From assembly GCA_036402215.1 (NCBI GenBank), contig DASWTI010000540.1, forward strand, positions 1-37,834: a stretch of DNA of 37,834 nt. Direction: 5' to 3'. Position numbers and translations under genes: made by a program. A model generated the notes under the pieces. It was not told where the DNA came from, searched no databases, and worked only from the letters and a program-made list of their open reading frames with translations. Source of the DNA: DASXTS01 sp036402215 (GTDB lineage Bacteria > Actinomycetota > Actinomycetes > Mycobacteriales > Pseudonocardiaceae). Positions 33,101 to 37,834 of this stretch are shown in pieces. Position 1 is the first letter of the stretch, and every line of letters starts with the position of its first letter.

Positions 33101-33530
33101 CGTAGGCCTGCCCTCGCCACAGCGCCAGCCCCGCGTCGAACTCGCCCAGCGCCTGCCGCGGATCGCCGCGGTCCCACGCCTGCCAGCCCGCCGCGGCGTG
33201 CGCCCCGAACCGGTGCACGTCGACGTCGGCCACGCCGCTGTCCAGCAGGTAGCCCGGCGGGCAGGTGCGCAGGACGGTCGCCGGTGAGCGAGGGGCCCGG
33301 GCCGGCTCCAGCACCTTGCGCAGGTTGGCCACGTAGGCCTGTAACGAGGTCATGGCCGACGGCGGCGGGTGCCCGGCCCACAGCGCCTCCAGCATCACGT
33401 CCACCGCCACCGGCTGGCCCACGCGGCTGACCAGCAACGCGAGCAACGCGCGCTGCTTCGGCGTTCCCAGTTCCACCGGCCGGCCGGCCACCACGGCCGC
33501 GATGGGACCCAACGCGCGGAACACCACCAT
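30144..33530 (-). CDS. large SARP (AfsR-like) transcriptional regulator with ATPase domain
   Basis: About 1128 residues from the ATG at 33530 (MVVFRALGPIAAV); a start 27 bases upstream is possible. Residues 1-90 are the OmpR-type winged helix (GTPKQRALLALLVSRVGQPV, SLQAYVANLRKVL). About 90-250 is the bacterial transcriptional activator domain ending in EELGIDPRPALKHLEREIL. A Pro-rich linker precedes a STAND-type ATPase: FVGREAALRQLL, Walker A GEPGIGKTS at about 320 and Walker B-like PLVVLLDHLHRADL. Helical repeats fill the remainder. It is the only pathway-type regulator in the window, close to the naphthoquinone cluster, and the divergent promoter region there has SARP-like repeats. Activation of that cluster is inferred. 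Confidence 0.92.
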   Translation of the reverse strand: MVVFRALGPIAAVVAGRPVELGTPKQRALLALLVSRVGQPVAVDVMLEALWAGHPPPSAMTSLQAYVANLRKVLEPARAPRSPATVLRTCPPGYLLDSGVADVDVHRFGAHAAAGWQAWDRGDPRQALGEFDAGLALWRGQAYAEVANATWVAPEVARLEELRLSVVEVRCAALLAVGAHEVAVAELEAFVRAHPLREYGCELLSLALYRAGRQADALEVLRTTQARLAEELGIDPRPALKHLEREILNQAPTLDWNPAAAGPPVTVPSRPTAPARTSPAPLASPATDGEVFVGREAALRQLLDALAATEAGRGQVVTVSGEPGIGKTSLLRRLAELAGVPVLWATCPEHVAAPPLWLWEQVLRAVGTCSPQRSIPGPVAELLDGDPQRTGDGASLRRFEAIVHYLTDASRTTPLVVLLDHLHRADLCSLRLLAHLAESVPASRLLLAVSYRSDEGAVLAETLAALARAGMVRIELAGLDVQDTRTLASTILRREVGECTAEKLWARTEGNPFFLRELIKLLAADERPDEALAAPVPAPVREVVLRRVARLPETVAEVLSVAAVAGRHFDLGVVAEAAAVEVDAALEALDAAITAGLVVEDQQRLGWFRFTHAVTAETLYETTGRLRRARLHRRIGAAAARAWTGNIERAAEIARHWLLAAELDPTAAAHASTHAAAAARVADARLPPEDAVTLWRQALAAADLAGQDGLDRHPLLIGLGTSLYRAGNLRDGLPVFVRAMEEALAAQDARGDVNTSRLVNAAVTAVGEFSWHPVHYGELDRRIVEVLERALSRLGDPGQRALVLACLAVARAADDDPARRAEPADEALALARLTTDTVTLAHVLHLRAAALHDPGRLDARSQAITELLALPGLPPSLVVRARQLRAQVLAVLGRVSEAAAELDLAAGPVEGQHLPLRTQLGWSRSGLLLLDGRRREADELSRTTYESHARMKWGDARFNRTVQRWEAAYLAGAGAELAGELRAAADSPGRPALHGILATALIEAGQVPDARIALRRFRPRHRDHLWLYARCWVLLAASRLGELELVTRQRAELLPYTHLACSAPDLAISGSVAYFTAEGALALGDTDAALADLAVAADLTRRMNARLWLARVRETVNRARQLKPAAVR

Positions 33531-33643
33531 GACCCCACCCACCCAGCAGCAGTTCATGCGGCCCCGAACCGACCCAAAACGTTCTCAGCATTCAGGTCCG
33601 CAAAGCGGGTCCGCAATCACCCGAGCAGAGTAGACGGCACCAC

Positions 33644-33667
33644 CGGATATCCCATCAACGATATCCG
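33644..33667. promoter_or_regulatory. palindromic operator candidate CGGATATC-N8-GATATCCG
   Basis: Perfect eight-base arms separated by eight bases, in the SARP/YceI divergent region about 115 bases upstream of the SARP start. The dimension suits a dimeric repressor. The cognate regulator is unknown. Confidence 0.5.
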
Positions 33668-33703
33668 TCGCGGTCGCGCCCCATATTCACGAGCCTTCTA
33701 CCT

Positions 33704-33724
33704 GCGAAGTCACGGCGACTTCGC
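33704..33724. promoter_or_regulatory. palindromic operator candidate GCGAAGTC-N5-GACTTCGC
   Basis: Perfect eight-base arms with a five-base spacer, 36 bases from the first palindrome but with a different arm sequence. It could be a second operator or a hairpin in a leader transcript. Confidence 0.4.
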
Positions 33725-34030
33725 CACGCAGCGGGGAGGCCCCGGGGGTATCACTGCCACGGATTATCGTTTGCGGTGGTGCGGCATTCAGGGTATCGCC
33801 GCTCTCGGTGGCCGGGATGCGCCACCGTTCCTCCGAAGAAAGGTCGTTCGGCCCTGGTCGGGCGGCCTTCCCCGCCTCCGCCGCCGGCACGCGGCGGATA
33901 TGTGCGATCATTGCCGGGCCGGCCACGAGTCGCCGGTGCGGGACATCCTGCACCCGATCGATAGGCCGTCGCCGCATCTCCTCCGCTGTTGTTGTTGGGT
34001 TCACGTCACCACTTAGGAGCGCTCACCACC

Positions 34031-34573
34031 ATGTCCACGCAGGTCAACATTCCCGGTTACGTCACCGGCACCTGGGGGCTCGACACCGTACACTCCGACG
34101 TGTCATTTCAGGCCCGCCACTTCGGCGTCGCCAAGGTCCGCGGCAGCTTCGACGACTTCGAGGGCACCATCGTGACCACGGAGAACGTGCTGGACTCCTC
34201 GGTGAACGTGGTCATCAGGACCGCGTCGGTGAACACCAAGAACCAGGCCCGCGACGAGCACATCCGCCAGGACGACTTCCTCAACGTCGAGCAGTACCCC
34301 ACGATGACCTTCGCCTCGACCGGCGTGCGACTGGACGGCGACACCGTCCTCGTCGACGGCGACCTGACCATCCGCGCCATCACCAAGCAGGTGACCCTGA
34401 CCGTCGAGTTCAACGGCTTCGGCGCCGGCTTCGACGGCAGGCCGCTGGCCGGCTTCTCGGCCCACACCGAGATCGACCGCAACGACTTCGGCGTCACCGG
34501 CGGCCCCGCCGCGGCCGTGGTCAGCGACAGGATCAAGATCCTGCTGGAGATCGAGGCGACCAAGCAGGACTGA
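34031..34573 (+). CDS. YceI family protein
   Basis: 180 residues. The ATG at 34031 is chosen for AGGAG upstream. GTWGLDTVHSDVSFQARHFG, then VRGSFDDFEG, FLNVEQYPTMTF and DFGVTGG are the YceI hallmarks. The family is an eight-stranded lipocalin-like barrel that can bind polyisoprenoids. There is no signal peptide here, so this member is probably cytoplasmic, unlike E. coli YceI. A link to prenylated quinones is possible but unsupported, since such genes are common in actinomycetes. Confidence 0.93.
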   Translation: MSTQVNIPGYVTGTWGLDTVHSDVSFQARHFGVAKVRGSFDDFEGTIVTTENVLDSSVNVVIRTASVNTKNQARDEHIRQDDFLNVEQYPTMTFASTGVRLDGDTVLVDGDLTIRAITKQVTLTVEFNGFGAGFDGRPLAGFSAHTEIDRNDFGVTGGPAAAVVSDRIKILLEIEATKQD

Positions 34574-34587
34574 GCCTCGCGGCGCTC

Positions 34588-34625
34588 CCGGGTACCCCGC
34601 CACCACGTCACCGCGGGGTACCCGG
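34588..34625 (+). terminator. hairpin terminator after the YceI gene
   Basis: CCGGGTACCCCGC (34588-34600) and GCGGGGTACCCGG (34613-34625) are a perfect 13-base inverted repeat with a 12-base loop, 14 bases after the stop. Confidence 0.8.
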
Positions 34626-34783
34626 CCGGCCAGGCACCGGGACCGGCGCCGGGGCCACCGGGCGCTCGCCGCGTGGCACGTCGGCCGGCGGCGTCAGTCG
34701 CACGTCAATCCGGTGGTAATCGGGCGGACCTAACGTCGGACGACGGCGCCGCGGCGGCGCGGAGGACGGAAGGGGACACCGTC

Positions 34784-35728
34784 ATGACGAGCGTGCGGAG
34801 AGTGCTCCTGCTGATGGTCACCATGGTGGCGACGCTGGTCGCGGCGGCGGTGGTGGCCGTGCCGCCGGCGTCGGCGGCGGCGGCGGTGTGGCCGACCGTG
34901 CAGCAGGGGGCGACCGGGCCGAACGTGCAGTCCATCCAGTTCCTGCTGACCTACCGCGGCATCGCGGTCGCGACGGACGGGGTGTTCGGGACGCAGACCA
35001 GGTCGGCCGTGGTGACGTTCCAGCAACGGAACGGGCTGGTGGCGGACGGCGTGGTGGGGCCGCAGACCTGGCCGGTGCTGGTGACGGAGCTGCGGCAGGG
35101 CATGAGCGGCAACCACGTGCGCGCAGGTCAGGTGGCACTCAACCAGCACGGGTACGGCCTGGCCGTCGACGGCCAGTTCGGGCCGGCGACAGACGCGGCG
35201 GTGCGCAACTTCCAGCAGCGGCGCGGCCTGCTGGTCGACGGGCTGGTGGGGCCGGCCACGTGGCGGGAGCTGGTCGGCGTGGTCAGCAGCGGCGGTGGAC
35301 CCCTCCCGGTGCCGAGGAGCTCGATCACGCGCGGCGACCTCGACAACCCGCACCACGACTACCCGGCCATCGACATCATGGTCCGCTACGTGCCGGCCTA
35401 CGCCATGATGAGCGGCACCGTGGTGCACTTCAGCTCCACGACGTGCGGCCTGGGCCTCCGGCTGAACGTGGGCGGTTCCAACCGCATCAACTACTGCCAC
35501 CTGTCGTCGCGCTCGGTGGCCAACGGCGCGACCGTGACGGCGGGCATGCGCATCGGCACGACCGGGGAGACCGGGAACGCCGCCGGCAACCCGCACCTGC
35601 ACATCGAGATCAGGACCGACACGTCGGCCGGCATCCTGCGGTGCCCGCAGCCGTGGCTGCTCGCCGTGTACGACGGCCGCACACCGCCGGCCCTGACGAG
35701 CCTGCCGACGACGGGCTGCTTCTTCTGA
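34784..35728 (+). CDS. secreted peptidoglycan-binding M23 metallopeptidase
   Basis: 314 residues. The ATG at 34784 follows GGAAGGGG and starts a signal peptide (MTSVRRVLLLMVTMVATLVA, cut near ASA, about 31). Two PG_binding_1 domains lie at about 35-100 and 103-165 (GxxVxxxQxLL..., DGVFGTQTRSAVVTFQQRNG and DGQFGPATDAAVRNFQQRRG). After a GGGPLPVP linker comes the M23 domain, about 180-314: PHHDYPAID (H190/H191 and D197), NYCHL (H239) and NPHLHIEI (H271, H273). All catalytic positions are present. It should bind and cleave cell-wall peptides. It differs from the 5.1-6.4 kb M23 protein in domain partner. Confidence 0.92.
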   Translation: MTSVRRVLLLMVTMVATLVAAAVVAVPPASAAAAVWPTVQQGATGPNVQSIQFLLTYRGIAVATDGVFGTQTRSAVVTFQQRNGLVADGVVGPQTWPVLVTELRQGMSGNHVRAGQVALNQHGYGLAVDGQFGPATDAAVRNFQQRRGLLVDGLVGPATWRELVGVVSSGGGPLPVPRSSITRGDLDNPHHDYPAIDIMVRYVPAYAMMSGTVVHFSSTTCGLGLRLNVGGSNRINYCHLSSRSVANGATVTAGMRIGTTGETGNAAGNPHLHIEIRTDTSAGILRCPQPWLLAVYDGRTPPALTSLPTTGCFF

Positions 35729-35748
35729 CGTCCCGGGACCGCATGAGC

Positions 35749-35789
35749 CGGACCCGCCTGTCCGCCGCGCGCGGGAGCAGGCGGGTCCG
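35749..35789. terminator. bidirectional hairpin between converging genes
   Basis: CGGACCCGCCTG (35749-35760) and CAGGCGGGTCCG (35778-35789), a perfect 12-base inverted repeat with a 17-base loop, between the M23 stop and the SRPBCC stop. Confidence 0.8.
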
Positions 35790-35819
35790 TGCCGGCGTGC
35801 CGGGCGGCCGGTGGCCGGG

Positions 35820-36731
35820 TCAGCTGGGCTGGAGATCCGGGGCGAACTGGGCGAGGGCTACCTGGGTGGCGGCGGCGATCTCCTCGTCGGTGGCGGTGTC
35901 CCTGGCCGCGGCGGCCCACAGGTCGATGGAGCCGCGGGAGAACTCCTGGACCTCGGGCGAGCCGGCGGCGGCCACCGGGTCGTCGGCGACCTCGCCGTCG
36001 AGGTACAGGGCGAGGCCCAGCAGGCCGCCGTCCCAGCCCGGGCCGACGTAGAGGGAGCCGGCGCCGCTGCCCGCCATGGCGAGCGGCACGGTGTGCTCGA
36101 ACTCCAGCGCCGTCGCGTCCTCGCCGTCGGAGGTGAGGCGCAGCTGGACGACGCTGGCCGGGCCGCCGAACGTGACGCGCAGCAGGGTCGGCGGCTCGCA
36201 CGCCAGGATGTCGCCACCCGCGTTGCCCTCCAGCTGGAAGCTGCCGCCGACGCGCAGGTCGCCGCTGATCGGCATGAACCAGCGGCGCAACCGCTCCGGG
36301 TCGGTGATGGCGTCCCACACGTCCGTGGGCGGCGCGGTGTAGCGGCGGCGCAGGACGACGGCGACGCCCTCATCGTCGTCGAGCGTTCGGGTGCCGACCT
36401 CGCGGTGGATGGCCGCGAGCTGCCGGGCAATGTCGATCATGAATCGTCCCTCGGGGGTGTCGGTCGGCCGTTCCCCGGCCGAGGTGGTGCGGTGGTCCTG
36501 GGTCAGGTGGTGGTCCTGTGTGGTGGTGCCGTCTTCCCGGGTCGTGCCGCGCTCGGTCGTGCCGGTTCGGGGCGCGCGGTCGTCCTGGATGCCGCGGGTG
36601 CGCCGGAGGTCGTCGCCCTCGGACGGGCGGGCGGCCTCGGCGGCCCGCCGGGCGCGGCGGCCGCGGGCGAGCTCGGTCGCCAGGGCGTCCAGCCGCTGCC
36701 CCCACAGCCGCAGCAGCCGGGCCCGCCCCAT
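35820..36731 (-). CDS. SRPBCC (AHSA1-like) protein with long charged N-terminal extension
   Basis: 303 residues from the ATG at 36731, which has GGGAGG five bases upstream. An internal ATG at 36440 with GAGGGAC would give a 206-residue protein that already contains the entire SRPBCC domain. The domain begins RRRYTAPPTDVWDAITDPER, then LRRWFMPISGDLRVGGSFQL, the typical START/AHSA1 lipid- or ligand-binding start. Residues 1-97 are Arg- and Thr/Asp-rich with no recognised fold (RRARRAAEAARP, then DHHLTQDHRTTSAG). Both starts look usable, so two products are possible. Function unknown; such genes often pair with an ArsR regulator, but none is seen here. Confidence 0.78.
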   Translation of the reverse strand: MGRARLLRLWGQRLDALATELARGRRARRAAEAARPSEGDDLRRTRGIQDDRAPRTGTTERGTTREDGTTTQDHHLTQDHRTTSAGERPTDTPEGRFMIDIARQLAAIHREVGTRTLDDDEGVAVVLRRRYTAPPTDVWDAITDPERLRRWFMPISGDLRVGGSFQLEGNAGGDILACEPPTLLRVTFGGPASVVQLRLTSDGEDATALEFEHTVPLAMAGSGAGSLYVGPGWDGGLLGLALYLDGEVADDPVAAAGSPEVQEFSRGSIDLWAAAARDTATDEEIAAATQVALAQFAPDLQPS

Positions 36732-36850
36732 GTCGACCTCCCACGGGTGACCGGCAACGGTTCGACGCGCACGGCGGCGATCCTCTCAGCCGCAAGTTAT
36801 ATAAGTCAAGACCGATACACAGTGCCTGCCGTCACGGGGAGCGGCCGGCG

Positions 36851-36986
36851 AGGCACACGGCCCGCTCGCCCCAGGCGGTCAACCAGGCACACGGTCCGCT
36901 CGCCCCACGTGGGCGGCGAGGCACGCGGTCCACTCGCCCCACGCGGGCGGCGAGGCACGCGGTCCACTCGCCCCAAGCGGCCCGGG
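36851..36986. repeat. 34-bp minisatellite, four tandem copies
   Basis: AGGCAC begins copies at 36851, 36885, 36919 and 36953, exactly 34 bases apart. The unit runs AGGCACGCGGTCCACTCGCC then CCACGCGGGCGGCG, with the third and fourth copies nearly identical and the first most diverged. 34 is not a multiple of three and no gene covers it. It fills most of the 364-base gap between the SRPBCC and Excalibur genes; the rest (36732-36850, 36987-37095) shows nothing clear. Confidence 0.9.
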
Positions 36987-37095
36987 GCGTCGAAGGGCCT
37001 CGGGACACCCCGGCGCTCGGGCTCGGTCCGGCGACGCGGGAACGCCGTCCGCCGGGAGAGCTGGTGCCGGCGGACGGCGCGCGGACGGGAGGGCG

Positions 37096-37834
37096 CTACT
37101 CGCAGGCGGTGCCGTCGTTGTCGCTGTCCAGGTCGTAGATGTCGCTGCCGATGACCTGGACGGGGCCGCGTGCGTACGCGGGGCCGTTGCCGCTACCGCC
37201 GGCACAGTCGACGTCGCTGGCGACGGGGACGCAGCCGGTGTAGTTCGGGTCGCACTCCGGCTCGGGTTGCGGCTGTGGCGGCGGGGGCGGCGGCGCCTGC
37301 TGCTGCGGGACGGGCTGGGGTGCGGGGCTCGGCGGCGGGGGCGGCGGCGGGGCGACCGTCGTGGTCGGTGGCGGCGTGGCGGTCGTCGTGGTCGGCGCCG
37401 GGCCTGTGGTCGTGGTGGGGGGCGCCGTGGTGGCGGAGGCCGAGGCGAGCAGGTCCGAGGCCGCGGTGGACGGCTCGTCGTCGCCGCCGTTGGCGACGGC
37501 GATGACGAAGAAGCCGAGGAGCACGGCGGCGGCGATGCCCGCGGGGCGCTTCCACGAGGAGCCGGTCGACGGGGCCGGCCGGCGGTAGGGCACGCCCGGG
37601 TACGGCGCCCCCGGGTACGGCTGACCGGCGGCCGCCTCGGAGTACGGCCCACCCGGCGACGCGCCGGGGTACGAGTGGGCGGGTGAACCGCCGGGCTGCG
37701 GCTGACCGGACGATCCGCCGCGGTACGGACCATCCACCGGCGCACCGGGGTACGGCTGACCGGGGTGACCGGGTGACACACCGGGGTGCGGGCGGCCGGG
37801 CGATTCGCCGCGGTACGGACCGCCGGCCGGCGCG
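37096..37834 (-). CDS. membrane protein with Pro/Gly/Tyr-rich N-terminus and C-terminal Excalibur domain (5' end outside window)
   Basis: The frame stays open to the last base of the window, and the repetitive N-terminus (GPYRGESPGRPHPG, GQPYPGAPVDGPYRGG) continues beyond any internal start, so the true start lies outside. At least 245 residues are visible. A single transmembrane helix (GIAAAVLLGFFVIAVANG) divides a cytoplasmic Pro/Gly/Tyr-rich repeat region from an extracellular Thr/Pro stalk. The Excalibur domain at the end has CDPNYTGCVPV, DVDC and DLDSDNDGTACE, the calcium-binding DxDxDGxxCE loop with conserved cysteines. Such proteins are thought to be surface calcium-binding; the role here is unknown. 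Confidence 0.9.
   Translation of the reverse strand, partial: APAGGPYRGESPGRPHPGVSPGHPGQPYPGAPVDGPYRGGSSGQPQPGGSPAHSYPGASPGGPYSEAAAGQPYPGAPYPGVPYRRPAPSTGSSWKRPAGIAAAVLLGFFVIAVANGGDDEPSTAASDLLASASATTAPPTTTTGPAPTTTTATPPPTTTVAPPPPPPPSPAPQPVPQQQAPPPPPPQPQPEPECDPNYTGCVPVASDVDCAGGSGNGPAYARGPVQVIGSDIYDLDSDNDGTACE

Larger units (their letters stand above)
33531..34030. other. divergent SARP/YceI intergenic region
   Basis: 500 bases without a convincing gene. It contains two perfect spaced palindromes (33644-33667, 33704-33724) and a direct repeat of GGTCCGCAA (33595-33603 and 33608-33616) close to the SARP start. It presumably controls both the SARP and YceI genes. Confidence 0.55.

Noticed and set aside
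30015..33287. Very long plus-strand open frame opposite the SARP gene
   Set aside because: Composition-driven antisense frame rich in Gly, Arg and Gln; the minus strand encodes a complete SARP with recognisable domains.
34031..34573. YceI protein as a dedicated carrier for the prenylated product
   Set aside because: YceI genes are common in actinomycetes and this one is outside the cluster, beyond the SARP gene and with its own terminator.
36851..36986. CRISPR array
   Set aside because: The four 34-base units are directly adjacent with no unique spacers and no cas genes are near.

Overview
The window is high-GC DNA with GC-rich codon use, many GTG starts and strong GGAGG-type ribosome binding sites. 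It encodes ECF41 and ECF42 sigma factors, a large SARP regulator, a type III polyketide synthase and an NphB-type prenyltransferase. This points to a filamentous actinomycete chromosome; the genus cannot be fixed from the sequence alone.

Layout. 1-6.4 kb (minus strand) holds secreted proteins: two paralogous four-cysteine proteins, an Ig-repeat protein and an M23 peptidase with an FG-GAP/VCBS-like tail. Between them lies a graveyard of broken genes (an RTX tail, two frameshifted helix-turn-helix genes and a tyrosine-recombinase C-terminus). 6.9-12.0 kb (plus strand) is a compact operon-like set built around a cytosolic protein with 14 GTE(M/I)S/GTDVS motifs. It also has three different 2-oxoglutarate/Fe(II) oxygenases, an aldo/keto reductase and an FkbM methyltransferase. 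This looks like a multi-core ribosomal peptide (RiPP-like) or repeat-protein modification system of a kind I do not recognise, and it is the main find. 12.2-16.3 kb carries housekeeping-type genes (methyltransferase, P450, phosphoesterase, GNAT, RibD/DHFR-like).

16.3-20.1 kb has two sigma-factor modules side by side: a DGPF/YCII-ECF42 operon with its predicted autoregulatory promoter, and a divergent FAD-oxidoreductase/ECF41 pair with two facing TGTCACA promoters. 20.2-21.0 kb is a short SWIM zinc-finger protein.

21.1-29.3 kb is a naphthoquinone meroterpenoid cluster: tetrahydroxynaphthalene synthase (RppA), cupin oxygenase, PLP aminotransferase, two O-methyltransferase-family enzymes, an adenylate-forming enzyme, an NphB-like aromatic prenyltransferase and a SnoaL-like protein. 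The likely flow is malonyl-CoA to tetrahydroxynaphthalene, to flaviolin-type quinone, to aminated and methylated quinone, to prenylated product. A WrbA-type quinone reductase and an AfsR-like SARP follow. The divergent ligase/rppA intergenic region carries 11-bp-phased direct repeats in both orientations, as expected of SARP operators. No isoprenoid-precursor genes are in the window.

33.5-37.8 kb contains a YceI protein, a second secreted M23 peptidase with two peptidoglycan-binding domains, an SRPBCC protein, a 34-bp minisatellite and an Excalibur-domain membrane protein cut by the window end. Hairpin terminators separate several of these units.
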